Of a stretch of 14,637 bases of DNA, positions 7,286 to 14,586 are shown one piece after another. The stretch lies in NCBI GenBank assembly GCA_030617125.1, contig JAUWWA010000005.1:1-14637 (forward strand), read 5' to 3'. This DNA comes from Pirellulales bacterium. GTDB lineage: Bacteria; Planctomycetota; Planctomycetia; Pirellulales; Thermoguttaceae. The notes under the pieces are model-generated. The model did not search any database. It worked only from the letters and a program-made list of their open reading frames with translations, and was not told the DNA's origin. Position numbers and translations under genes: made by a program. Positions within the stretch are counted from its first letter, which is position 1. Each line of letters begins with the position of its first letter.

Positions 7286-9115
7286 ATGCACAGCCAGATA
7301 TCGTGGAGCACGTGGGCATTACTGATTTCTCTATGCTGTTCTGCCCAAGCGGCGGCGCCGCGGGGCGTCGACCTGGCCGCTTTGGAAGGCTGGGACATCG
7401 TGGTTTCCGAAGAGGCGATCCCAAGCGAGACCTACGCCGCCGAGGAATTCCAGCACTATGTCGCCACGGCCACCGGCCGCACGCTGCCGATCGTCAAAAG
7501 CGTCGACCGGCCGGACCGTCACGTCTTTGTAGGCCCGGGCAAACTCATGCGCGACAGCAAACTCGGCTTCACCGTCGACGGCTTCGGCCCGGAAGACCTG
7601 CGGATCGTCATCCGCGACGAGAACATCGTGATCGCCGGGGGCCGGCCGCGCGGAACGCTTTACGGCGTGTACACGTTTCTGGAAGACTACCTTGGCGTGC
7701 GCTTCCTCACCGCCGATCACACGCATGTGCCACCGGTCGGCGCGTGGCGCGTGGTCGGGCCGGTGGACCGCGTCTATCATCCGCCGCTAAAGATGCGCTG
7801 GAGCTACTACGGCGAGATCAACCGAAATCCCGCGTTCGCCGCGAGGTTGCGCGTCAACACCGTCGGTGACGATCCGAAGCTGGGCGGCAAATCCCGGCAA
7901 CGGCTGATCAATCACTCTTTCGCCCGCCAGATCCCGTCGGCGAAGTACGGCAAGGAGCATCCGGAATACTACTGCCTGCGCGACGGCAAGCGGCTGGCCC
8001 AGGTCCGCAGCGACACCTACGACAACGAACCTTGCCTGACGAATCCCGACGTGTTGCGGATCGTGACCGACGCCGTGCTGGAGCAAATCAAGGGAAACCC
8101 GCGGGCAGCCAACGTCTCGGTCAGCCAAAACGACAATGCCAAGTACTGCCAGTGTCCCGACTGCGCCGCCATCGACCAGCGGGAGGGAACGCCCATGGGC
8201 TCGCTGCTGACGTTCGTCAACGCCGTGGCCGACGCCGTGGCCAAGCAGCACCCCGATGTCATGGTCGGCACATTGTCCTATTGGTATTCGCGCAAGCCGC
8301 CGAAGACGATCAGGCCGCGCCCCAACGTGCAAATCCAGTTGTGCAGTATCGAGTGTTGCCTGATCCATCCGATCAACGATCCGAGTTGTCCGCGGAACGT
8401 GGAATTCTGCCGGGACATGCAGGGGTGGGGCAAGCTCTGCGACCATATCTTTATCTGGAACTACAATACGAACTTCCATAACTATTTGCTGCCCTGCCCG
8501 AATCTGCGTGTGATCGAGCCGAACATCCGCCACTTCGTCGCCAACAACGCGAAGGGGATTTTCATGCAGGCCGCGGGCAACGCCATTGGGGCCGAGCTGT
8601 CCGAGCTGCGCAGCTATTTGATGAGCCGGCTCCTATGGAACCCCACCCTTAGCGGCGCCCAACTGATCGATGAGTTCCTCGACCTGCACTATGGACGCTC
8701 AGCCGGTCCCATCCGGCAATTCATCAACCAAGTTCACGACAAGGCGCAAGCCAGCGGCCGACATCACAACTGTTTTGGCCGGCTGGCGGACTACGGCCTT
8801 GACGAGAGCGACGCCCGGGCCGGGCTGGACGCCTTTGCCAAGGCCCTGGCCCTGGCGGAAACCGACGTGATCCGCTCCCGCGTCGAGAAGGCCTCCGTCT
8901 GTGCCTACAGGGCCGCTCTCGAGCCGATCTGGCATGCCGATGGGAAACCCCTTCAGCCGGATATGGCCAAGAAAATGCGGCCGGTGGCAAAACGTTTCTT
9001 CGAGCTGTGCGACAAGCACCGGATCGACAGGCACCGCGAGCACCAAGGAGACGTCAGCGCTGCCCGGCGGCGCCTCAAGAAGGCGTTTGGCTTGACAGAG
9101 GACGACACGTTTTGA
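7286..9115 (+). CDS. Secreted DUF4838 domain protein
   Basis: 609 aa. An N-terminal signal peptide (hydrophobic WALLISLCCSAQAAA, about residues 10-24) points to export. Residues about 35-150 resemble the alpha/beta domain found before the barrel in alpha-glucuronidases and hexosaminidases: AAEEFQHYVATATGRTLPIV, VFVGPG, RPRGTLYGVYTFLEDYLGVRFL. The following region (about 215-470) matches the DUF4838 pattern, including EHPEYYCLRDGK, VSVSQNDN, the Cys cluster CQCPDC (288-293), and a Trp/Tyr-rich IFIWNYNTNFHNYL. The C-terminal part is helical. Known members are secreted proteins of planctomycetes and Bacteroidetes with no established reaction; a role on glycans is inferred from the N-terminal domain. 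It is divergent from the sulfatase-like gene (237 nt between starts) and convergent with the glycosyltransferase gene 21 nt away. Cys is unusually frequent in residues 288-405, possibly for a metal or disulfides. Confidence 0.85.
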   Translation: MHSQISWSTWALLISLCCSAQAAAPRGVDLAALEGWDIVVSEEAIPSETYAAEEFQHYVATATGRTLPIVKSVDRPDRHVFVGPGKLMRDSKLGFTVDGFGPEDLRIVIRDENIVIAGGRPRGTLYGVYTFLEDYLGVRFLTADHTHVPPVGAWRVVGPVDRVYHPPLKMRWSYYGEINRNPAFAARLRVNTVGDDPKLGGKSRQRLINHSFARQIPSAKYGKEHPEYYCLRDGKRLAQVRSDTYDNEPCLTNPDVLRIVTDAVLEQIKGNPRAANVSVSQNDNAKYCQCPDCAAIDQREGTPMGSLLTFVNAVADAVAKQHPDVMVGTLSYWYSRKPPKTIRPRPNVQIQLCSIECCLIHPINDPSCPRNVEFCRDMQGWGKLCDHIFIWNYNTNFHNYLLPCPNLRVIEPNIRHFVANNAKGIFMQAAGNAIGAELSELRSYLMSRLLWNPTLSGAQLIDEFLDLHYGRSAGPIRQFINQVHDKAQASGRHHNCFGRLADYGLDESDARAGLDAFAKALALAETDVIRSRVEKASVCAYRAALEPIWHADGKPLQPDMAKKMRPVAKRFFELCDKHRIDRHREHQGDVSAARRRLKKAFGLTEDDTF

Positions 9116-9136
9116 TAGAGCAAGAAAAGGGGTATG

Positions 9137-10066
9137 TTACTGTTTTGCCCGTTGTTGCTCGGGGTTCATGGCGGTTGACCGTGCGAGAACGGCAGCCTGT
9201 CCCCTTCTTCCTTCGTTGTCGTTCCAACATTGGCGCGCGACGCGAGCGATAAACAGCGGGTTGCCCAGCAGGTCGCGTCGTGCCTTGTGCGGCTGCTGCC
9301 AGAGGATGCCGAGCCATTCGGCGCCGCGCCGGCGGAGCCATGCCGGCGCGCGGCGGATGTCGCCGGCCCAGTAGTTGAACAGTCCTCCGACCGCCATGCA
9401 CAGCGGCACGTTGAGCTTGTGCTGGTGGGCGTGGATCCAACGTTCCTGGATCGGGTTGCCCTGGCCGACCAAGAGCACGTCCGCCTGCGAGTCGTTGATC
9501 CGGCGGACGACGCCGGCGCTGCGTTCGGGCGTGTTCACGTAGCCGTGATGGTAGCCGGCCTGGGTCCATCCGGTGTACTTCGCAGCGGCGAACTGGGCGG
9601 CCCGAAAGATCGAATCCTCGTCGGCTCCCAGCAGAAAGTATCGGTATCCGCGGCCGGCGGTCGTCTCGAACAAGGCGGGCACGAGGTCGGTTCCCATGAG
9701 GTTAGCACGCAAACGGACGCCTTGTAGCCGAGCGGCCCAGCGCACGCCCGTCCCGTCGCCGAAAAGGTACTCCGCCGAACCGAGCACGTTGTGGAACTCC
9801 CGGTCGGCGGCGGCCAGGTTCAGCGTGTGGGCGTTGACGAAGAAAACGCTGCGGGCGTGGCCGTCGCGCCGCCGGATCAGTTCCTCGAGAAGTTCGATCG
9901 CCCGTGGCCGTGTCACGTCGGTGATGTGAATACCGAGGATCGACAGGCGCCGCAGGTCGGCGGCGTGAAGCGACGGGGCGTCGAGCCGAGGCGGTTCGAT
10001 CTGCGGTGCATCGGTCGCGGCGGGCAGCGGCAGGGTCGGCGTCTGTGTCGAGTCGTTGCTGGGCAT
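9137..10066 (-). CDS. WecG/TagA/CpsF family glycosyltransferase
   Basis: 309 aa, cytoplasmic, probably membrane-associated. The family (GT26) transfers a sugar, often N-acetylmannosamine, to an undecaprenyl-diphosphate-linked sugar. Seen in order: a Pro-rich N-terminal extension (1-40), LGIHITDVT (44-52), VNAHTLNLA (77-85), FGDGTGVRW (102-110, holding the conserved Asp proposed as catalytic base), NLMGTDLVP (122-130), FLLGA (144-148), [12 protein letters not shown] (200-211), and [20 protein letters not shown] (225-244) with [18 protein letters not shown] after it. The family end is near GNPLFIARV (268-276). The last 30 or so residues are a low-similarity tail whose DNA includes a REP-like half-site, suggesting a repeat extended the reading frame. 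The gene starts 21 nt after the stop of the sugar-phosphate transferase gene, so the two are very likely co-transcribed and act in successive steps. Confidence 0.93.
   Translation of the reverse strand: MPSNDSTQTPTLPLPAATDAPQIEPPRLDAPSLHAADLRRLSILGIHITDVTRPRAIELLEELIRRRDGHARSVFFVNAHTLNLAAADREFHNVLGSAEYLFGDGTGVRWAARLQGVRLRANLMGTDLVPALFETTAGRGYRYFLLGADEDSIFRAAQFAAAKYTGWTQAGYHHGYVNTPERSAGVVRRINDSQADVLLVGQGNPIQERWIHAHQHKLNVPLCMAVGGLFNYWAGDIRRAPAWLRRRGAEWLGILWQQPHKARRDLLGNPLFIARVARQCWNDNEGRRGQAAVLARSTAMNPEQQRAKQ
9194..9213. repeat. REP-like half-site inside the 3' end of the glycosyltransferase gene
   Basis: AGCCTGTCCCCTTCTTCCTT closely matches the segment from 10981 in the intergenic repeat (AGCCGGTCCCCTTTTCCTT); they differ by one substitution and one inserted base. 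An approximate inverse, AAGAAAAGGGG, lies at 9122-9132 beyond the stop codon. Confidence 0.5.
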
Positions 10067-10087
10067 TTTGGGATCCGCGAAATTTTC

Positions 10088-10882
10088 TCAATACGCGCCG
10101 CGGCCGCTGAGCACACTCAGGGGCGTACGCAATAGTAGCTTGCAATCGGTCCAGAGGCTCTGGTTCCGGATGTACCGGATATCGAGCCGCATCCAATCTT
10201 CGAAGCCGACTTCGGAACGGCCGCTGACTTGCCACAGGCAGGTCAAGCCGGGCATTACCGACAAGCGGCGGCGGTGCCACGGCTCGAATCGAGCGACTTC
10301 CGCCACCGACAGCGGGCGCGGCCCAACCAGCGACATCTGTCCGAAGAGCACGCTGAAAAGTTGCGGGGTTTCGTCGAGGCTCGTCGTTCGCAGGAAACGG
10401 CCGAATCGGGTGATTCGCGGGTCGCGGCGGTTCTTGAAGACCGGACCCTCATGCTCGTTGGCGACCGTGTGCTGAACCTGATCGGCATCGAGCTGCATCG
10501 TGCGAAACTTGAACACCCAAAGCAGGCGGCCCAAGTAGCCGGAACGCCGCTGGCGATAGAGCGGCTTTCCATGCGTGGTTACCGTTAGGACAAGCAGCAC
10601 GGCCAGCATAACGGGGCCCAGGACGACCAGCAGCACGACCGCACCGACGACATCCATCAGCCGCTTGGCTCTCCGGTACGCGGACGAAAGATTACCTTGG
10701 GGATCGACGATCGGCAGGCCCTGCCGGAGCCGGCGGCCGGCCAGCGAGATGGGCTGCCGCCGCGAAAGGGGCCGAAACGTCGGCCCGCCCTTTTGTTCCA
10801 CAATACAGGTGCCCGACATTGGAAGATTGCACTGCTGCGGAAGCACTGCTGTTTGGTCTGTTGGCTGTGCCGTGACGATCAT
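10088..10882 (-). CDS. Sugar-phosphate transferase, lipid-carrier priming enzyme (ExoY/WbaP/PglC-like)
   Basis: 264 aa. The family moves a sugar-1-phosphate from a nucleotide sugar to undecaprenyl phosphate at the inner membrane, the first step of exopolysaccharide or O-antigen assembly. Residues 1-68 form a low-complexity cytoplasmic extension. [10 protein letters not shown] (71-80) leads into one hydrophobic membrane segment (about 79-102). Then come [12 protein letters not shown] (107-118), FKFRTM (124-129), [20 protein letters not shown] (156-175) with the Asp-Glu pair 170-171 equivalent to the catalytic dyad of Pgl[10 protein letters not shown] (183-191), [13 protein letters not shown] (211-223) and the terminal SGRGAY. 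The short, single-membrane form is ExoY/PglC-like rather than the long multi-pass WbaP. The ATG at 10882 has AGG 5 nt upstream. It is first in an operon with the WecG-family gene. An imperfect palindrome lies within codons about 30-40. Confidence 0.95.
   Translation of the reverse strand: MIVTAQPTDQTAVLPQQCNLPMSGTCIVEQKGGPTFRPLSRRQPISLAGRRLRQGLPIVDPQGNLSSAYRRAKRLMDVVGAVVLLVVLGPVMLAVLLVLTVTTHGKPLYRQRRSGYLGRLLWVFKFRTMQLDADQVQHTVANEHEGPVFKNRRDPRITRFGRFLRTTSLDETPQLFSVLFGQMSLVGPRPLSVAEVARFEPWHRRRLSVMPGLTCLWQVSGRSEVGFEDWMRLDIRYIRNQSLWTDCKLLLRTPLSVLSGRGAY
10765..10793. repeat. Bulged palindrome within the 5' coding part of the sugar-phosphate transferase gene
   Basis: AAAGG (10765-10769) and CCTTT (10789-10793) form the outer arms; GGCCG (10770-10774) and CGGCC (10781-10785) form the inner stem around the loop AAACGT. 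A 3-nt bulge lies at 10786-10788. The AAAGG/CCTTT arms recall the intergenic REP-like elements nearby, but it may only be a local hairpin. Confidence 0.45.
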
Positions 10883-10900
10883 GTTGCCTCGCAGCTCGTG

Positions 10901-10932
10901 GAAAAAGGAAAAGGGCGCCAGGCACCTTTTTC
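10901..10932. repeat. REP-like palindrome with GAAAAAGG/CCTTTTTC arms
   Basis: Perfect 8-bp inverted arms GAAAAAGG (10901-10908) and CCTTTTTC (10925-10932) flank a 16-nt centre that repeats AAAAGG and contains GGCGCC. The T-run follows a stem, so for plus-strand transcription it could also terminate; none of the flanking genes needs that. Confidence 0.6.
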
Positions 10933-10972
10933 AGCGTCGGGGTTGACTAGCAGGTCAATCATTCAGTGTGGC

Positions 10973-11000
10973 GAAAAAGGAGCCGGTCCCCTTTTCCTTC
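10973..11000. repeat. Second REP-like palindrome, same arm sequence
   Basis: GAAAAAGG (10973-10980) repeats the left arm of the element 72 nt upstream exactly. AAAAGG (10975-10980) pairs with CCTTTT (10990-10995) around AGCCGGTCC. Its right half is nearly identical to the half-site in the glycosyltransferase 3' end. Confidence 0.6.
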
Positions 11001-11252
11001 TCTCCAGGCGAAGCAAACGGTGCGCCGCGGCGGCAATGCTCGCCGCCGGCTGCCCGAATGTACCGTAACACCAGGCGGGCCAACCACTTAGGTGCTTCGC
11101 CGACGGGCATCCACCGCCGCGGGAATCGGCGCAAAAGGCGACACGGTTGCAAAAAGTCAACGTCGTGACAGGGAAATAGGAACCAGGAGGACGGAACCGG
11201 GCGCTCGGCCCGCACAACCGTGACTTATCCTTGAAATGACAACGTCACGGTG

Positions 11253-11281
11253 TTGACAGGACGAAGCTCGCAACGTAAACC
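11253..11281 (+). promoter_or_regulatory. Candidate promoter of the ligase/polymerase gene
   Basis: A perfect TTGACA (11253-11258) is followed 17 nt later by TAAACC (11276-11281), which matches only 3 of 6 -10 bases. The resulting leader would be very short, about 12 nt, yet would still hold the GGAG at 11285-11288 only marginally. Confidence 0.3.
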
Positions 11282-11299
11282 GCCGGAGTTCACATCGGG

Positions 11300-12676
11300 A
11301 TGCAAGCCCTCTTTGTCATCGCTGGTATCGTCGCGGTCGTCTGGGGCGCGATCGTCTTCCTGCGTGGCGGTCTGTTGGGTGGATGTCTCGCCGTGATGCT
11401 CGCCGGCACGTGTTTCAGCGTGCCGTTTCTCAAGGTGTCGTTCGGCGCGATTCCGCTCTCGATAGACCGCATTCTGCTGCTGGTGCTAATTGCGCAATAC
11501 GCCCTGTGGCGCCGTTGGGGGGTGGTCGAAGCGAAGCCGGCCGGAAATGCCGAGTTCGTCCTCTGCGCGCTGATCGGCATGATGGTGCTGAGCACGTTCA
11601 GGGCCGATTACCAGAGATTGGGCTACCAGCCCGTCGCGTGGCTGATCCTCTACTACTTGATGCCGTTTGGCGTTTACTGGATCGCCCGGCAGGCGCCGCT
11701 TTCCGAGCGCGCCGCGACGACGTTGTTCGGATGCCTTGCCGCGATGGCCGTCTATCTGGCCGTTACCGTTGTGGCCGAGAAGTATCAACTCTGGTGGCTG
11801 CTGCTGCCGAGGTACATCGCAACGACGGCGATCCGCGGCGAGGCGGAATTCATCGGGCGTGGGCGAGGGCCGCTGCTGAATCCGATCGGCTCGGGGGCGT
11901 TGCTGGCTGTCTGCACGTGCGGCGCGCTGATGTGGTGGCCGCGAGTCGGCCGTCATGGGCGAATGCTGTTGGTCGGTCTGACGCTGTTGTGCTGCCTGGG
12001 GCTTTACTGTAGCTTGACCCGTAGCGTGTGGCTCGGCGGGATGATCGCCCTGGCGATCGTCGTCGGACTGGCGCTGCCGAGCAACCGGCGTATACCCGTG
12101 CTCGGCGGCGGGTTATTGATCGTCGCGCTGCTTGCCGCGGCCCAGTGGGAGCATATCGTGCGTTTCAAGCGCGACCGCTATCTGACAGCCGAACATACAG
12201 CGACCTCGGTCAGCCTGCGTCCGCTGCTGGCGGTGGTGGCGTGGAACATGTTTTGCGACCGCCCGCTGTTGGGATGCGGTTTCAACCAATACGGTGTCGA
12301 GCACAAGTACTACCTCACGGACCGTTCGACGGGCACACCCTTGGAAAAGGCGCGCGGCTATACCCCGCACAACGTGCTCCTCTCGCTGCTGACCGAAAGT
12401 GGGCTGGTGGGCCTGGGGTTGTTCCTGACGCTCGTCGCCCTATGGGGCCGCGACGCCTGGCGGCTGTGGCGCACCGACTCCGCACCGCTGTGGGCGAGGC
12501 AGCAAGGGCTGCTGCTTCTGGCCGCGATGAGTGTCTACTTCACCAACGGCATGTTCCACGACATCTCGGTGATCCCGATGGGCAACATGACGCTGTTTTT
12601 CCTGGCGGGCATCATGGCCGGACTGCGGCCGCTTCTGTATCCGGCCGCCGTGGCAGTCCCCACAACTGCCGGCTGA
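11300..12676 (+). CDS. O-antigen ligase / Wzy-type polymerase family membrane protein
   Basis: 458 aa, inner-membrane protein with about ten to twelve hydrophobic segments (for example about 5-40, 55-70, 85-97, 112-128, 141-159, 222-259, 267-281, 367-382, 402-415, 428-444). The O-antigen ligase-like core is visible: RGPLLNPIGSGALLAVCT (189-206), CSLTRSVWLGGMIAL (237-251) with its conserved Arg, a long periplasmic loop (about 283-355) containing LLGCGFNQYG (323-332), and YTPHNVLLSLLTESGLVGLG (354-373) with the conserved His. Family members join lipid-linked glycans either to each other (polymerase) or to lipid A or protein (ligase); sequence alone does not decide. With a priming transferase, a WecG-family enzyme and a Wzz-type protein beside it, polymerase is the likelier role. 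The ATG at 11300 has GGAG 11 nt upstream. It ends convergent with the Wzz-type gene; the 125-nt spacer has no clear terminator. Confidence 0.9.
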   Translation: MQALFVIAGIVAVVWGAIVFLRGGLLGGCLAVMLAGTCFSVPFLKVSFGAIPLSIDRILLLVLIAQYALWRRWGVVEAKPAGNAEFVLCALIGMMVLSTFRADYQRLGYQPVAWLILYYLMPFGVYWIARQAPLSERAATTLFGCLAAMAVYLAVTVVAEKYQLWWLLLPRYIATTAIRGEAEFIGRGRGPLLNPIGSGALLAVCTCGALMWWPRVGRHGRMLLVGLTLLCCLGLYCSLTRSVWLGGMIALAIVVGLALPSNRRIPVLGGGLLIVALLAAAQWEHIVRFKRDRYLTAEHTATSVSLRPLLAVVAWNMFCDRPLLGCGFNQYGVEHKYYLTDRSTGTPLEKARGYTPHNVLLSLLTESGLVGLGLFLTLVALWGRDAWRLWRTDSAPLWARQQGLLLLAAMSVYFTNGMFHDISVIPMGNMTLFFLAGIMAGLRPLLYPAAVAVPTTAG

Positions 12677-12801
12677 ATACGGTTTCACGACCCCGAGAAC
12701 GAGAGCGCTCCGCAGCCGCGTCCACGCGACGAAATTCCTCGGCGCAGACGCCCGGGCAAACGGTAGGATCTTGCGGAAATCACGAAGTCGCCGCTGAACG
12801 C

Positions 12802-14283
12802 CTACGCCGCGCTGTCGCAGGTGATCTTCTGCAGCGCTTCTTTCAGCGTCAGGCGGCGATTCGGCCGGGCCGGGGAAGCCGCTGTGACGTCGGCGTCGCC
12901 GGTGGCGGCGGCATTCGCGCGGGGCGCGGCGGCCGGCACGCCCGGCGGCACACTCAGCAGCAGTACGCCGAAGCCGGCAAGCAGCCCGCCGACGATGCCC
13001 ACGAGTGCGATCGTAGCTCGGCTCGGTCCGATGGGGTCGGCCCCAGCGTCGGGCGTGTCGATCCGGCTGATGAGGCTGGCGGCCTTGGCGCTGGCGTGTT
13101 CGGCGCGGGCCTCGGCGAGGTTTTGTTCGGCCTGCTTGACCAAGTCAGTGCGGTTAGCCGTCTCGGCCACGTCGTTGGAGTAATCGGCCCTGAGTGCGGC
13201 GAGTCGGCCGAGCCGCTCGTCGGCCTTGGCCAGTTGGGCTTTGAGCAGCGCCTCGCGGTCGCGGTTCATCCGCAGTTCGGCCTCGACGCCGCGAACGGCG
13301 ATGGGCAGCTCGTTGTGCAGGTGTCGGCCGATCTCTTTTTCCGCCTCCTTAGCCGCGCAGACCAGCGGATGATCGCTCAACATGCGGCCTTGCAGCGTGG
13401 CGGTGTGCAGTTGGGCGTCGAGCAGGCCGTCCTTTAGTCGCCTAAGCGCCGGTTGCGATTCGAGCAGCCGGGTAGGCGTGGCGAGCAATCGGCCCGGGTC
13501 GTCGCCGGCATCGGCCAGCAAGACCAGCAGCTCCGCGTCGGTTTGCCGTGCGGCGCGGATCTGGCGGAGTTCGCCGCGGATCTCGGACATCGTGCGCTGC
13601 AAGGCCGTGTCGCCGGAGGAGTAGTCGTCCAACGCCCTCAGTTCGGCCAGGTCGCTGCCGAGGTGCTTTTCGGTCGCCGTCAGCCGCGTGGTCGCGTCGT
13701 CCAGATCGGCCTTGGCCAGATCGACCGTCTTGGTCAATTCGTCGATCATGCTCTTGGCCTTGATGTCGCGGAGTTCCTGCAAGCGCGTTTGCAACACGTC
13801 GCAGATCACCACGTTCAGGGCGATCGCCCGCCGGCGGTCGTGGTCTTTCACCTTCAGGTAGAAGACTTCGGTTTTGCCGAACTCGGCGCCCTTGGGCGGT
13901 GTGATCGTCACGTGGCGGCGTAGCCCGGCGACGTCGCGGGGTGTCGGCCACGATGACTTATCCTTCGTGTAGTTCGTCGGCGGACCGACTTCCCCAAGCG
14001 CCGCGCCGAGCACGCCGCGGCTCTTGATCAACTCGAGGATCGTCTCCTGAAAAGTCTTCATCTCCTCGACCGCATGGAACTTGCCGGGCGCGTCGTCGTT
14101 GCCGGTTGCCTCGTTGCGAAGAATCATGGCCTGCGACGCCTCCCACGTGGGCCGGCGAACGGCCGCGTAAACGATCGCAACGACTGCCACGAGCAACGCC
14201 GGTACTGCCCAACGCGGTGCGTGTGTGAGCAATAGGCGGGCGACTTCTTTGGGGCCGGGAGTTGTTTTCGGCGTCAAATTCAT
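12802..14283 (-). CDS. Wzz/GumC-type polysaccharide chain-length or co-polymerase protein
   Basis: 493 aa. Topology fits the polysaccharide co-polymerase family: a short cytoplasmic N-terminus, a first membrane helix (about 25-42), a large periplasmic region that is mostly coiled coil (about 150-405; repeated Ala/Leu/Glu/Arg heptads such as DELTKTVDLAKADLDDATTR), and a second membrane helix (about 424-444) preceded by a Pro-containing stretch (IDTPDAGADPIGPS). The N-terminal Wzz domain shows WEASQAMILR just after the first helix; SDHPLV (303-308) resembles the HP motif before the second coil. These proteins set chain length together with Wzy or feed outer-membrane export. No tyrosine-kinase domain is fused; the protein ends with a 48-aa Ala/Pro-rich cytoplasmic tail finishing RRLTLKEALQKITCDSAA. 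The kinase, if any, lies elsewhere. The ATG at 14283 precedes the first helix directly; no strong ribosome site is seen. Confidence 0.85.
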   Translation of the reverse strand: MNLTPKTTPGPKEVARLLLTHAPRWAVPALLVAVVAIVYAAVRRPTWEASQAMILRNEATGNDDAPGKFHAVEEMKTFQETILELIKSRGVLGAALGEVGPPTNYTKDKSSWPTPRDVAGLRRHVTITPPKGAEFGKTEVFYLKVKDHDRRRAIALNVVICDVLQTRLQELRDIKAKSMIDELTKTVDLAKADLDDATTRLTATEKHLGSDLAELRALDDYSSGDTALQRTMSEIRGELRQIRAARQTDAELLVLLADAGDDPGRLLATPTRLLESQPALRRLKDGLLDAQLHTATLQGRMLSDHPLVCAAKEAEKEIGRHLHNELPIAVRGVEAELRMNRDREALLKAQLAKADERLGRLAALRADYSNDVAETANRTDLVKQAEQNLAEARAEHASAKAASLISRIDTPDAGADPIGPSRATIALVGIVGGLLAGFGVLLLSVPPGVPAAAPRANAAATGDADVTAASPARPNRRLTLKEALQKITCDSAA

Positions 14284-14586
14284 GTCGGTCTGTTCTCGAT
14301 TCGGGTGTCGGGTGGATTGAATCGCTTGTAGCGGCGATCACGTCGAGAGTTTCTCTTGGGCGTTTTGCCGACGCAAAGTGGATGCCAAGGCCGAAGCGGG
14401 GCCGACGACAGCGGGCGGCGCATGTCGCAACTCACTGCCGTGCAAAGACTTCCGGATATACCTGTGCCACCCCGCGGCCAGGGCGCCGAAAAGCTCGGTT
14501 GTCATCGTGCAACGCCCCGTTGCGGCGACGCAACACCGTCGCACAAAAACCATTTGCATCCGCCGGAATGTAACAGAGAGTTGTAC
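14284..14586. other. 303-nt divergent intergenic region
   Basis: It separates the Wzz-type gene (minus) from the gene starting at 14587 (plus). Apart from the palindrome cluster at 14509-14542 I see no gene. Open frames here lack family features, and no good -35/-10 pair could be placed for either side. Confidence 0.7.
14509..14542 (+). promoter_or_regulatory. Three overlapping, mutually exclusive palindromes upstream of the last gene
   Basis: GCAACG (14509-14514) pairs with CGTTGC (14518-14523); GTTGCG (14519-14524) pairs with CGCAAC (14529-14534); GCGACG (14525-14530) pairs with CGTCGC (14537-14542). The middle hairpin shares bases with both outer ones, so forming it excludes them. It lies 44 nt before the ATG at 14587. 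It could be an attenuator-like leader or a multi-site operator. Confidence 0.5.

Larger units (their letters stand above)
10883..11299. other. 417-nt intergenic region between divergent polysaccharide genes, with REP-like elements
   Basis: The region separates the sugar-phosphate transferase gene (minus) from the ligase/polymerase gene (plus). It contains two short palindromes with AAAAGG/CCTTTT arms, a direct repeat of GGAACC (11179-11184 and 11193-11198), a repeated word pair CAACGTC/TGACAGG (11158-11172 and 11240-11260), and a TTGACA box at 11253. A minus-strand open frame (11215-10955) runs through it but matches no family I recognise. Confidence 0.7.

Noticed and set aside
5828..7291. 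Longer sulfatase-like protein starting at 7291
   Set aside because: The extra 81 residues have no family similarity, contain many Arg/Ser/Pro of out-of-frame type, and overlap the divergent promoter region and the start of the DUF4838 gene; MNVICLVVD is the family start.
9118..9160. GAGCAA/TTGCTC inverted repeat as a shared terminator between convergent genes
   Set aside because: Only 6 bp with a 31-nt loop and no adjacent T-run; too weak to call.
12677..12801. Terminator between the convergent ligase/polymerase and Wzz-type genes
   Set aside because: Only a 4-bp CGCG palindrome (12717-12728) was found; no stem plus T-run.
12028..13437. 469-codon plus-strand frame across the ligase/Wzz convergent end
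   Set aside because: It overlaps both well-supported genes in other frames and has the Arg/Ala/Gly-rich composition of a shadow frame.
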